Assembly: GCA_030425485.1 (NCBI GenBank)
Contig: JAUIAM010000001.1
Location: 227,432 to 291,431, forward strand
Direction of reading: 5' to 3'
Origin: Verrucomicrobiia bacterium
GTDB taxonomy: Bacteria > Verrucomicrobiota > Verrucomicrobiia > Opitutales > Cerasicoccaceae
DNA: 64,000 bases
The notes beneath the pieces were generated by a model. That model saw nothing but the letters and a program-made list of their open reading frames with translations, made no database searches and was not told the DNA's origin. This document shows, in pieces, positions 35,669-44,885 of this stretch (within the stretch, counting starts at the first letter, position 1; every line of letters starts with the position of its first letter). The translations under genes and the position numbers were made by a program.

Positions 35669-37207
35669 TTATTGCTTGCTCAGCTTGACGGTTTGCATGG
35701 CCTGCCCCGGGATGGTGACAAGAGCCTGCTCATAGCCCGGGAGGTCGATTGCGTAAGTTTGCATTTTTTCCAGGCTGTTAAATGCTACTAGGACAATGGA
35801 GCGGTCGGGGTTCTGGAAGGCAGTGGCCATGAAGGTGTCGTCGTGGCCATCGATCCCGATACGGACTGCGCCGGGACGCACGAACTTGCTGAAGTGCGCG
35901 ATGGCGTAAAACAACGGGGTGAAGTACACGTGGTCGCGACCACTATCGACGAGGATGGGGGCCAGGCAGTAGTTGCGGGCGTGGTTGGGGCCACCGCGGG
36001 TGTTGAGCACGAGGTTCCAGTCTACCCAGCCAACCAGGTGATGGTTGAAGCCGCCGATGAGGTCGCGTGCGACACGGTAAAAAGGGCGGTACTTCGGGTG
36101 ATGTTTCTTCTGGTCTTCGGGAGCCCAGATGTAGCCCCAGTCGCTGGCTTCCGGGCGCCAGTACCAGTCGTCTTCCAGCCATACGCCGATTTCCTCGTCG
36201 TCGCCCATGGCGTCGATGCAGCCTTCGGAGTGCAGGATCTGCTTGTCGGGAAAGGCCTCGTGTACGGCATCGAGGGATTCGCCGTCGACGCTGATCGTGC
36301 TCTGGTACCAGTGAACGGCCATCCCATCGACGTAGCGCGCGCTCTTTTTGTCTCCAAGGATGACTTCTGCCCATTTGACGAGCTCTTCGCCCCGGTTCTG
36401 GTCGTAGGCCCAGATGGTGACATCGGGCGCTTCGCGTTCGAGGGTGGGCCCGAGGTAGTTCGCGATAAAGTCGCGCTCGGATTGCGGGCTAAAGTGCATG
36501 CTTTCCCAGTTGTTGCCATTGCCCAGCGGCTCATTGACCGGGGTAATGCCCCAGATGGGAACGCCCTCGGCCTCGTAAGCTTCGAGGTACTTTACGATAT
36601 AGTCGGAAAAGGTCTGGTAGTGTTCGCGCTTGAGGCTGCCGCCGTTCCAGGTGTTGTTGTCCTTCATCCAGGGTGGGGCGGTCCAGGGCGAGGCCATGAC
36701 CTTAAAGTCTGCGCCCGGTATCTTCTGGGCCTGCTTTATCATGGGGAGCAGGTACTTGTAGTCGGGCTCGATGGAGAAGTGCTCCAGGCGGGTGTCCCCG
36801 GGGACCGGAGCGTAGGTGTAGTTGGTGACGGAGAAGTCGCAACTGGCAATGTGTGTGCGGGTCAGCGAGTAGTGGGCGCCAGCTGGGGAAAAGCAGGCCC
36901 GCAGTACGCTCTCGCGGCGTGGGGCGGAGAGCTCGCTCAAGACCTGACCGGATGACTCGGTAAAGGAACCACCGATGCCGACTACGGTCTGGTGGGTTTC
37001 CTGCGGCTTGAGTGATAGGGAGTAATCAGCCTGTCCGGAGGTGGTGGCTGACTCGACGAGATCCATCCGGTCTCCCTGGCGGCTTGTTTGGTAAACTTCG
37101 ATCTTGGGTGCTGCGGCTTGCATGGCGATACAGGGGGTTAAGAGGCACAGGGAGGCCGTGAGCTTTTTGCCGGTGCCGATGGAGAAGGGGTTAAGGGGAT
37201 GCTTCAT
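35669..37207 (-). CDS. secreted GH30 family glycoside hydrolase
   Basis: The 512-residue protein has a signal peptide (LTASLCLLTPCIAMQAAA). The GH30 barrel shows GIGGSFTESSG, ASPWTAPPWMKDN, PVNEPLGN with acid/base Glu226, and LHSEGC with nucleophile Glu328, then the C-terminal beta domain. GH30 includes glucosylceramidases and beta-1,6-glucanases; the W-T-A-P-P-W-M motif fits that subgroup, and the exact specificity is unknown. It is the last gene of the minus-strand operon starting at 43493. Confidence 0.9.
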   Translation of the reverse strand: MKHPLNPFSIGTGKKLTASLCLLTPCIAMQAAAPKIEVYQTSRQGDRMDLVESATTSGQADYSLSLKPQETHQTVVGIGGSFTESSGQVLSELSAPRRESVLRACFSPAGAHYSLTRTHIASCDFSVTNYTYAPVPGDTRLEHFSIEPDYKYLLPMIKQAQKIPGADFKVMASPWTAPPWMKDNNTWNGGSLKREHYQTFSDYIVKYLEAYEAEGVPIWGITPVNEPLGNGNNWESMHFSPQSERDFIANYLGPTLEREAPDVTIWAYDQNRGEELVKWAEVILGDKKSARYVDGMAVHWYQSTISVDGESLDAVHEAFPDKQILHSEGCIDAMGDDEEIGVWLEDDWYWRPEASDWGYIWAPEDQKKHHPKYRPFYRVARDLIGGFNHHLVGWVDWNLVLNTRGGPNHARNYCLAPILVDSGRDHVYFTPLFYAIAHFSKFVRPGAVRIGIDGHDDTFMATAFQNPDRSIVLVAFNSLEKMQTYAIDLPGYEQALVTIPGQAMQTVKLSKQ

Positions 37208-37237
37208 GGTATTGTTGAGTGCTGTTTATAAATCGGA

Positions 37238-38647
37238 TTAAGTGGTGGCAGCTTCAGTTTGTGCGCGACGCTGGCTGAGCTCCTGCTCGATTTTGGCCAC
37301 CTGCTCATCCGTCAACGGGTACCAGAGGAGGATGATGCCGTTGGCGATGCCGAGGATGCCGGGCAGGATGGAAAACATGAGGCGTATGCCGAGGATCGCG
37401 CTGTCGGACTGGGCCTCGTTGGCCACGAATCCGAAATACCCCAGCAGCCAGCCGGAGACGCCCCCGCCAATGGTCAGGCCCATCTTTTGGGCAAACATGG
37501 CGGCGGAGAAAACGAGTCCCGTCGTACGGCGACCGAACCGCCATTCGCCATAGTCGGCCACGTCCGTGTAGATTGACCAGACCAGCGCCGGGGTTGGGCC
37601 AGCGAGGAGATTACCGAGGATGTTGACGGCGAGCATGAACCCGTAGTCCTGGGCGGGGATGAAGTAAAAACCGATAAAGCTCAGGCCGTTGAGGATCGTC
37701 AGCCACATCAGGGCGTTGCGCTTGCCAAAGCGCTTGCTCAGGCCGCTGGTGAAGAATATGCCGATGATGAAGGCCAGCGCGCCCGAGGACAGCATGAGGG
37801 TGGTTTTATCGAGGAACCAAAAGACGGGTGTGCCGTCATCGCCTACATAATATTTGAAGAAGTGATTCGTCACCGCGGCACGAACGGCGACGTTCGAGAG
37901 GGTCAGGATCGCTGCGATGACCATGATGACCCACGGCCGGTTGCGCAGCAGGAACTTGAAATCCTTGCGCAGGCTCTGGTCCTTTTCCGGGGGCTGCGGT
38001 TTGATGCGTTCGCGGGTCGTGGCAAAGGTAATGAGAAAGAAGATCACCGCGATAACCGAGAGGATGGCCATCGTCAGCTTAAAGCCGAGGGCTTCGTCCT
38101 CACCGCCGAGCAAGCGCACCAGCGGGCGCACGCTAAGCGAGATCAACAGTGTGCCAGAGAAGGCGCCGACAAAGCGATAGCTGGCCAGCGAGGTGCGTTC
38201 TTCCGAGCGCGGGGTCATGACGCCCATCAGGGCCGAGTAGGGGACATTGATCGCGGTGTAGACCATCATCAGGCCGATGTAGGTGGCGTAGGCGTAGGCG
38301 AGCTTTCCGCTGCTCTCCAGGTCTGGGTTGGCGAAAGCGAGGTAGCCCAGCAGACCAAAGGGAACGGCCATCCACAGCAGATAGGGTCGGTACTTGCCAA
38401 AGCGGGTCTGCGTGCGGTCGGCCACGGCCCCCATCAGCGGGTCATTAACCGCATCCCAGAAGCGGGCAACGATGAACATCGTACCTACCGCAGCGGGCGA
38501 GAGCCCAAACACGTCCGTGTAGTAATACAGCAGGAAGATGTTGATGAACTGGAAAAAGATGTTCGAGGCGGTATCACCGAGGCCGTAGCCCACCTTCTCT
38601 TTGACAGAGAGGGAACTGCGGTCTGATGCTGTGGCGGGGGTGCTCAC
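37238..38647 (-). CDS. glycoside-pentoside-hexuronide/cation symporter (MFS)
   Basis: About 12 membrane segments. The N-terminal EKVGYGLGDTASNIFFQF and VARFWDAVNDPLMGAVADRTQTRFGKYRPYLLW are textbook GPH-family signatures. It should import a glycoside or oligosaccharide with a cation. It sits between GH30 and the GH94-like gene in one operon. GTG at 38647 was chosen, and a TTG at 38662 would extend it by five residues. No clear ribosome binding site. Confidence 0.92.
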   Translation of the reverse strand: MSTPATASDRSSLSVKEKVGYGLGDTASNIFFQFINIFLLYYYTDVFGLSPAAVGTMFIVARFWDAVNDPLMGAVADRTQTRFGKYRPYLLWMAVPFGLLGYLAFANPDLESSGKLAYAYATYIGLMMVYTAINVPYSALMGVMTPRSEERTSLASYRFVGAFSGTLLISLSVRPLVRLLGGEDEALGFKLTMAILSVIAVIFFLITFATTRERIKPQPPEKDQSLRKDFKFLLRNRPWVIMVIAAILTLSNVAVRAAVTNHFFKYYVGDDGTPVFWFLDKTTLMLSSGALAFIIGIFFTSGLSKRFGKRNALMWLTILNGLSFIGFYFIPAQDYGFMLAVNILGNLLAGPTPALVWSIYTDVADYGEWRFGRRTTGLVFSAAMFAQKMGLTIGGGVSGWLLGYFGFVANEAQSDSAILGIRLMFSILPGILGIANGIILLWYPLTDEQVAKIEQELSQRRAQTEAATT

Positions 38648-38676
38648 GGGGCGAATCAACAAGGGGTAAAGTAAAT

Positions 38677-41600
38677 CTAATGGGGGAGCTGCAGGGTAAT
38701 GCGCTGGATGCGTCCGGTGCGGAGGATGAGCTCGGAGGCGAGCTGCGGCGGAAGCACCGCAGAGGCAATTTTCTGCTCAGAGCCATCGCTGAGGAGTACA
38801 ATCAGGTTGGGGTGGGCTTGCCCGGTGTGCTGATAGATAATCGGTGTCTGCGCGAGGGTGAAGAGCAGGCCGCCCTCGGGGACTTGGACCGTTGTTTCCA
38901 CACCCTTCGGGCCAATGACCTGTGTGGGCATGGATGCGCTTAGAAATTCCTCGTCCCTGAGCAAGCGTGGCTCGAAGGCGATCTCGCCGTTGCGGTAGCT
39001 GACACCGAGTTCGGCGAAGCGGCAAAGAATGCCCTCTTTGACCATCCCCGTCAGGCCCGGCTGTTGGGCTCCGGCGTGCGCGGGGGTGTGCGAATAGGCA
39101 TCGGCAGGAAAGGCGCCGTAGTCCTGCGGTGTTTTGCGGAAGCCCAGGCCATTCTGGATAGTATAGTAGTGCGTGCGCAGTTGGGCAAAAGTCTGTGCGT
39201 CTTCCGCCTGCAGCGTGAGCTCTGCCGCGGCCAGCATGAGCTTGGATACCATGTGCCAGTAGATGCTGCCCAGCCCCTCATAGGCGAACATGGAGCCGCT
39301 GCGTCCGGTGAATGAGCGGTGGTTGAAGGTGCTTTCGTAGAGATCAAGGATGGCCTCGCGGTCGGCCTTGACCTGCGCTTGTACGCTGGCGTCTTGGGCC
39401 AGCTTGTCCAGATGGGTAATGAGGGCAAAGCGGTTGACCAGTGACGGGTGAAAGCGCAGGCAACCTTCACTGGGCGAGTCGACCAGAATGCTTGCGCTAC
39501 CCGCATCGATATGTGCGGCCAGGAGCGGGATTTTGCGTGCGTCTGCGAGCTCCACGCGGTTGGTGTCGAGCATGCGCGGCATGGCCTTGTCCGGGTAGAG
39601 CATGTAGCTCTTGCGCTTCGGGCAGTAGAGCGCGCTCTTGGTCATGGCTTCAAAGACGTGGATCGCTTCCTCGGTGCTGATCGCGCCCGAGCTGAGTGCG
39701 GCGACCTGCCCCTCCAGCATGGGGTCGAGGTGCTCGATGCCGATGCGCTTTTGCTCGGGGTCGATGTGGAGCACATTGTAGGCGTGGTAGAGTCCGTCTG
39801 GGCGGAGGCTTCCGCGAATGCTGCCCAGCAGGTGTGCGCGGGCATTGCTGAGCAAGGCCTTTAGCGCAGATGACTTCAGCGTGACACGTGGCCCGAAGTC
39901 GCCCCGGTAGATGCGCTCGCGATATTGCTGGCCCGCCAGGCCGAGGTTTCGCACCAGCTCATAGGTGGCCTCTGCTGTGGTGGCTTCGCTCTGCAACGGC
40001 GTAGAAAAGCACTTGCCCAGTGCCTGGAGGAAGTCGCTCAGGCCGGCATGGCAGGTGAAGCTACCATCCTGCCCATCGAGCGCTTTTTCCAGAAAGGTAA
40101 TGTAGCGGTGGAGGTAGCAGGTGGTGACCATGGACAGGCCATGTCCAGCCAGCGCGTTGTTGGCGTCGTTCCACTCCGGGCGCTGGGTATTCATCCAGAT
40201 GCCACCCCCGGGGATGAAATTGCTGAGTTTGACTGCCAGGGGAATGAGCAGTTTTTCCAGCAGGCTGGCGCTCAGCAGTTGACCCTTGGTGTCGTGCACG
40301 AGCTTGCCATCGGCACCTTGCCGGGCAACGCGCTCGCTGATGCGCTTGTCGCGCTCGAGGTTAAAGTGGATGCTGTGGTTGGGGTCGCGCTCAAGTTGGG
40401 CAAAGGGCTTGATCTCGTAGGGGACATCGGCAAAGACGAAACGTGTCTCGCCGAGTGATCGCGTAAAGCCGTCGGCATCGAAGTCGTGCGCAAACTCCAG
40501 CAGCTTGAGCAGGTAGTTGATCTGGTGATCTCCCCAGTAGCCGATTGATGCCCAAGGGTCGCTGGGGTCGGGTTTTTCCCATTCGATGCCGCCGGAGGTG
40601 ATGCGGTAGGGGTTGTAGCCGTCGGCGGTGGTGGCGTTGAGGAATTTTGTGAGAAATGCTTCGTTATACTGGGGGAAGCTCCAAGCGAGGGCTTCCCAGT
40701 TTTGGAAGATGTCGCGCCAATTGCCTTGGAAGCCAACGATGGCCTGGCCGTTTTCGTCCTGTGTGCGGATGGTGAAGCGATTCCAGGGACGGCTGGGGTC
40801 GCCATGCCGGCGGCTGAATGTCAAGGGCAGGTACTCCTGGCAAAGGCGTGCGAGGGGCTCACCGATTTCCTCCCGGGCGCGGCTGACCAACTCCGGGTAG
40901 GGCAGGGTGTCCGGAAGTGCGTTCAGCCAGTTGGATTCTTCTGCGGTGAGTTGGGAATGGTGGGCGGAAATATACTGCGTGAGCAGGGGACGGCTGACGT
41001 CGTAGTCGTGGGCAAAGACGCCGCCACGCATGATGTTAAAGAGGACGTTGGCCCGGTGATAAGCGGTGACGGCCTCATCCTCGGAAACCTGTTGCCCGTC
41101 GGAGGCAGCGATCAGGGATTGCAGCTTCTGCTTGCCGCGCGCGATGTCTGCCTCGACAGCTTGCCAGCATTTTTCCGGGGTCCCGAGCTGGGCCTGAGTG
41201 CGGGCGATTTGCTCCTGACTCTGGCTGATGTCGGCGACTTGCGTCCATGTTTTTCCAGCCTTTGCCTTCAAGGTGAATTGTCCGGCGTTGAGGTAGCAGC
41301 CGCGGTTGGCCCGGAGGGTGTCCGGGCTGGTGTAGGTGCTGTCTGCGAGGAAAAACTCGGCGTCTTCGTGACGGAGCAGCACCTGACTCTCCGGCCAGCC
41401 GTACGACCAGACCGTGGTGGCGAGCAGGCACTCCATGGGCACGGCCTCGTCGATGAGGGCGGAGGCCATGCGGTGGACAAGCAGCTGCCGCTGGCGGTCA
41501 AGTTCGCTCAGCTTATAGGCGTCGCCGAGGCAGCTGTAGTGAAGCTGCGTACGCATGTCCAGCCCGGCTGGCATCAGGTCGCAAAGTCCGTCCACGAGGC

Positions 41601-42138
41601 GAATGTCGCGCTCGCTTGATCCGAGGTTGCGCAGCTCAGCCCGACGAATGAAACCGTACTGCTCCGAGCTCTGCCAGCGGTAGCTGAAGCGTAGCCCGAG
41701 GGAGTTGTTGGTTTCTTCAAAAATGATGGTGTCGCCGTTGATGCTCTTGAGCAGGCGCTGCTCCACGCTGTGGGCGAGCTTTGTGTAGGGCTTAAAGGGC
41801 TCCCAGCGCACACCGTCGGCTACAATAATCGTCTGCGGACCGGTACTGTTCCAGTTGTCGGTGATTTTATCTACCGTGTAGTAGGGGAAGAGGGCGGTGT
41901 CGGGTGATCCGCGCCCGGCTGCGAGCGCGCCGTTGCTGGAGGCAAACATCCAGTGGTCGCCGGGGCTGACCAGGCTGAAGAAAAAGGGAGCCATGTGCTC
42001 GACGTGCTCAATACACTGGAAGCGTTCGCCGTGGAGGTTGACAAAGGTCTCTGCCTGCTGAGGCGAAGGCCTGGCGGGGGAAGTGCCGCCGTGCGCAGAC
42101 GACGGGTCGTTCCGGGTGGGGGCAGTTTGGGTAATCAT
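38677..42138 (-). CDS. very large GH94-like (alpha/alpha)6-barrel protein
   Basis: The 1153-residue protein has no signal peptide. The N-terminal half is a beta-sandwich (HMAPFFFSLVSPGDHWMFASSNG). The C-terminal half is helical and contains NWRDIFQNWEALAWSFPQYNE, SIGYWGDHQINYLLKLLEF, and RPEWNDANNALAGHG. The WND motif matches the catalytic Asp region of GH94 phosphorylases, so intracellular phosphorolysis of an imported glucoside is plausible; that is inference. It could also be a hydrolase of a related clan. Operon context: clan-A glycosidase before it, GPH symporter and GH30 after it. Confidence 0.6.
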   Translation of the reverse strand: MITQTAPTRNDPSSAHGGTSPARPSPQQAETFVNLHGERFQCIEHVEHMAPFFFSLVSPGDHWMFASSNGALAAGRGSPDTALFPYYTVDKITDNWNSTGPQTIIVADGVRWEPFKPYTKLAHSVEQRLLKSINGDTIIFEETNNSLGLRFSYRWQSSEQYGFIRRAELRNLGSSERDIRLVDGLCDLMPAGLDMRTQLHYSCLGDAYKLSELDRQRQLLVHRMASALIDEAVPMECLLATTVWSYGWPESQVLLRHEDAEFFLADSTYTSPDTLRANRGCYLNAGQFTLKAKAGKTWTQVADISQSQEQIARTQAQLGTPEKCWQAVEADIARGKQKLQSLIAASDGQQVSEDEAVTAYHRANVLFNIMRGGVFAHDYDVSRPLLTQYISAHHSQLTAEESNWLNALPDTLPYPELVSRAREEIGEPLARLCQEYLPLTFSRRHGDPSRPWNRFTIRTQDENGQAIVGFQGNWRDIFQNWEALAWSFPQYNEAFLTKFLNATTADGYNPYRITSGGIEWEKPDPSDPWASIGYWGDHQINYLLKLLEFAHDFDADGFTRSLGETRFVFADVPYEIKPFAQLERDPNHSIHFNLERDKRISERVARQGADGKLVHDTKGQLLSASLLEKLLIPLAVKLSNFIPGGGIWMNTQRPEWNDANNALAGHGLSMVTTCYLHRYITFLEKALDGQDGSFTCHAGLSDFLQALGKCFSTPLQSEATTAEATYELVRNLGLAGQQYRERIYRGDFGPRVTLKSSALKALLSNARAHLLGSIRGSLRPDGLYHAYNVLHIDPEQKRIGIEHLDPMLEGQVAALSSGAISTEEAIHVFEAMTKSALYCPKRKSYMLYPDKAMPRMLDTNRVELADARKIPLLAAHIDAGSASILVDSPSEGCLRFHPSLVNRFALITHLDKLAQDASVQAQVKADREAILDLYESTFNHRSFTGRSGSMFAYEGLGSIYWHMVSKLMLAAAELTLQAEDAQTFAQLRTHYYTIQNGLGFRKTPQDYGAFPADAYSHTPAHAGAQQPGLTGMVKEGILCRFAELGVSYRNGEIAFEPRLLRDEEFLSASMPTQVIGPKGVETTVQVPEGGLLFTLAQTPIIYQHTGQAHPNLIVLLSDGSEQKIASAVLPPQLASELILRTGRIQRITLQLPH

Positions 42139-42173
42139 GCTGGCGACCTCGGGGTAGAATGGGTGTGCGCCGA

Positions 42174-43493
42174 CTACTCGACGTAGAAGGGGAAGTTGGC
42201 CGTGGCGGCACCGCCGTGGTCGTCGCGTACGTAGACGAACAAACGGTAGGGGCCGCTTTTACCGGGCGCGCGGAAGGTGACGGTGTCGTCGCCGTTCTGC
42301 TGGATCAACTCAGGGAAAGCGGGTGGGGTGGACTCGTAGTCGCCGCCGACGGCCCGGTCCGTGCTCTCGGCCATCACGACCCACTCGTAGGTGAGGGGGT
42401 CGCCGTCGGGGTCCTCGACCTTGACGCTGGCCTGCTGGTTGCTGCCGCGGCGGATGCGCTCAAGCGAGGCGTCCGAGTCCAGTGAATAAAGTTTGGGGCT
42501 GCGGTTGTCGGGAAACTCACCCGTCCAGGCGTAACTCATCGCGTCTACGGTTCCGAGCTTTTCACCCGTGGGCAGAAACATGCCGTACCAGGTGGAGGTG
42601 GTTTCCTGTTTGTTGCTCCAGAGGAAGGCAAAGGTGCCGAGGCATTTCCCGGCGCCGTCCTCGATGACGCGGTTTTGCGTGGCAAAGTACGAGGCCGCTT
42701 TTTCCTGGCTGGTCGGCTCCAGCGGTGCGCCCCAGGGGCTCTTGCCGACTTCCCAGTGGCCGGAGGGGCCGAACTCCGTCAGCATGAAGGGCTTTTCCCA
42801 GCCCTGTGAGACGAGGCCGCTGCCCACGCCGGGAGCACTCGCATAGGCATTGACGCCAAGCACATCGATCTCCGGATAGTAGCGGATAATATTCTTCACT
42901 TTCTCACCACCAATGCCTGCAATGACGGTCATCACCGGGTGGTTGCTGTCCTCGCGTTTGATGAGTTTGGCCAGCTCGTTGAGCTCTTTCCAGATGCGGA
43001 CCTGACTGCCGTCCGAGATAGGGCCTTCCATTTCGTTGCCGAGCCCCCACATGAGTACTGCGGGGTGGTCTTTGTAGCGGCGTACCGCCTTGACAACCGC
43101 CTCGCGCTGCTCGTTGAGCTGACGCTTGTCCTTGTAGTTGAAGCCGTGCCGCTCGTGACCAATCCAGATGCCGACGACGACTTTCAGGCCCAGCTCGTGG
43201 GCATAGTCCAGGAGGGGCTTTCCGTCTATGGTTTCTTCAAGTGACTCGATGCCCCAGGTGCGGAAACAGTTACCTCCCATTGCTTTAAGCATGGGGAGAT
43301 TCTCATATCCACCTACACCATTTCCAAAGAAAGGCTGCCCGTTGACGAGCATCTCGTAGTGGCCCTGGGGGAGGCTTTTGATTTCAACCCGGCTGGGGCC
43401 GTTGTTGTTTTGGGGGATGTCTCCGGTTGCCGGGGAGCAGAGCGCACACAGGGACGCCAGGAGTGAAATGCATATCGGGGTAATCTTGAGCAT
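42174..43493 (-). CDS. secreted clan-A TIM-barrel glycosidase (GH2/GH5-like) with Ig-like tail
   Basis: The 439-residue protein has a signal peptide (ICISLLASLCALCSPATG), a TIM barrel with MWGLGNEMEG giving acid/base Glu154, and LTEFGPSGHW giving nucleophile Glu240. A C-terminal Ig/cadherin-like domain ends in YRLFVYVRDDHGG. ATG at 43493 starts the signal peptide; the frame is open 12 codons further. It leads the operon to 35669 and lies 8 bases from the motif at 43501, suggesting direct control by the LacI protein that diverges from it. Confidence 0.8.
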   Translation of the reverse strand: MLKITPICISLLASLCALCSPATGDIPQNNNGPSRVEIKSLPQGHYEMLVNGQPFFGNGVGGYENLPMLKAMGGNCFRTWGIESLEETIDGKPLLDYAHELGLKVVVGIWIGHERHGFNYKDKRQLNEQREAVVKAVRRYKDHPAVLMWGLGNEMEGPISDGSQVRIWKELNELAKLIKREDSNHPVMTVIAGIGGEKVKNIIRYYPEIDVLGVNAYASAPGVGSGLVSQGWEKPFMLTEFGPSGHWEVGKSPWGAPLEPTSQEKAASYFATQNRVIEDGAGKCLGTFAFLWSNKQETTSTWYGMFLPTGEKLGTVDAMSYAWTGEFPDNRSPKLYSLDSDASLERIRRGSNQQASVKVEDPDGDPLTYEWVVMAESTDRAVGGDYESTPPAFPELIQQNGDDTVTFRAPGKSGPYRLFVYVRDDHGGAATANFPFYVE

Positions 43494-43500
43494 GTGTCTA

Positions 43501-43515
43501 TTGCATAAAATTGCA
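43501..43515. promoter_or_regulatory. LacI-type operator-like motif (copy 2)
   Basis: TTGCATAAAATTGCA between the divergent glycosidase and LacI starts. A second copy is 45 bp away at 43546. Confidence 0.6.
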
Positions 43516-43545
43516 TTGAAAAAGGTCAAGCTCTTTTTAGAAAAG

Positions 43546-43560
43546 TTGCATTAAATCGCA
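43546..43560. promoter_or_regulatory. LacI-type operator-like motif (copy 3)
   Basis: TTGCATTAAATCGCA, followed by A, so that TTGC and GCAA form a dyad. It lies 33 bases before the LacI start at 43593. Confidence 0.6.
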
Positions 43561-43592
43561 AAATGCGTCAAAAGTGGTGTTTCTTCTTTATT

Positions 43593-44648
43593 ATGAAACA
43601 GGTTAACCAACAGCTGATTGCGGATAAACTGAACCTTTCGCGTGCGACCGTTTCGCGTTGCTTTACGAATCACCCCGGCATTAACCCTGAGACGCGGGCG
43701 CGTGTGTTCGAGCTCGCTTCCAGCCTGGGATACAACCACATGGTCATGCGCCGCTCCAAGTCTGGCGGCAAGCGCACTCGGCCGATTGTGGGTGTACTGG
43801 TTTGCACGACGGAGGAGGAGTACCACCGGCGCGACTACGACAGCCCGGGGCGCATGCTGATTAAAGGCGTATCGGAGTGTTGTCAGTTGGCCAAGATCGG
43901 GATGTCGGTGCACTTTGTGGACCCGTCGGTGACCTCGATTTCGGAGCCCGCCTACACGGATTTGTTTAATTCTGTCGGGCGGCATTGGTCCGGCCTGCTC
44001 TTGCTCTATCCGTTCCCGCGCGGGGTGGTGGATCAGATTATGATTAAGTACCCGTGCGTTTCTCTGGTTGAGCAGCGCGGGGCTTCTGCTCTGGACTGCG
44101 TGGACGTGAACAACTACCAGGGCGTGGCGATCATCATCAACCATCTGTACGAGCTCGGGCATCGGAAGATCGGGTTTTATTCCAAGGCTTATCCCATTGA
44201 GGCTAGTTGGTCGCTGCGGCGCTACGGGGCTTATGTGGAGAAGATGACGCAGATGAGCCTGCACCTGTGTAATGACGATATGATCAATGCGCATCCAAGT
44301 CGAATCGTATCGCTGGAGGAGAGCTTCGATCTCGCTGCGGCACGGGTGCGCGCGGGCGTGACGGCCTTTGTTTGTGCGGCAGATCACCAGGCTTACGACT
44401 TGATCCGTGCGCTGCGCAAACGCGGTATTCGCGTGCCCGAAGACGTGTCGGTTACGGGCTTTGACGGTATCGATCCACCTGCGGATATGCGTCCGCTCAG
44501 TACGATTTCGATTCCGTACCGAAGCATCGGCTACGTCGCGGCAAATCGTCTTAAAGATTTGCTTGGCAAGCGTTTCGGGCCGGCTCAGCACATTCTGTTG
44601 AGTTGCCAGTTAAGTCGCGGGGAGACGATTTCAGCGCCGCGCAAGTAG
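43593..44648 (+). CDS. LacI family transcriptional regulator of the glucoside locus
   Basis: The 351-residue protein has an N-terminal helix-turn-helix (QLIADKLNLSRATVSRCF) and hinge, then a ligand-binding domain with LYELGHRKIGFYS and DVSVTGFDGIDPPADM. ATG at 43593 places the helix-turn-helix at the very start as usual; an upstream in-frame ATG at 43563 overlaps the operator-like region. It diverges from the glycosidase operon and probably binds the 15-bp motif seen at four places from 35507 to 44824. Confidence 0.92.
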   Translation: MKQVNQQLIADKLNLSRATVSRCFTNHPGINPETRARVFELASSLGYNHMVMRRSKSGGKRTRPIVGVLVCTTEEEYHRRDYDSPGRMLIKGVSECCQLAKIGMSVHFVDPSVTSISEPAYTDLFNSVGRHWSGLLLLYPFPRGVVDQIMIKYPCVSLVEQRGASALDCVDVNNYQGVAIIINHLYELGHRKIGFYSKAYPIEASWSLRRYGAYVEKMTQMSLHLCNDDMINAHPSRIVSLEESFDLAAARVRAGVTAFVCAADHQAYDLIRALRKRGIRVPEDVSVTGFDGIDPPADMRPLSTISIPYRSIGYVAANRLKDLLGKRFGPAQHILLSCQLSRGETISAPRK

Positions 44649-44823
44649 CGGGTTGGACGGGCTTGGTGCATGCGCGGGTAGGGTGGCTTCGCTCTCGGCC
44701 CGCTACGGAGTGAGTGGGGAAAACCGGATGTGCGATTCGACGTCTGCGCGAGCGTGCTTGTGTGCAAATAATGCCCTGAGTGCGTGAAATTTATCGATGT
44801 TACACGGCTTTTCTCTCTATAAA

Positions 44824-44838
44824 TTGCATAAAATTGAA
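44824..44838. promoter_or_regulatory. LacI-type operator-like motif (copy 4)
   Basis: TTGCATAAAATTGAA, identical to copy 2 in 14 of 15 positions. It lies 9 bases upstream of a TTGACA hexamer at 44848 in front of the TPR-like gene. The rest of the gap 44649-44820 shows no clear element. Confidence 0.5.
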
Positions 44839-44885
44839 ATATAGGGTTTGACAGATTTAGCCTAGTCGTCGAGGTTGGGTATATT

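Noticed and set aside
35843..36955. 370-codon frame antisense to GH30
   Set aside because: GH30 motifs with both catalytic Glu are on the minus strand; the antisense product has no family features.
43551..44591. 346-codon frame antisense to the LacI gene
   Set aside because: Arg/His-rich product without motifs; the plus strand has an unmistakable LacI helix-turn-helix.
44645..44706. GTAGCGGG/CCCGCTAC as terminator of the LacI gene
   Set aside because: The loop is 46 bases and no T run follows, so a terminator is not supported.
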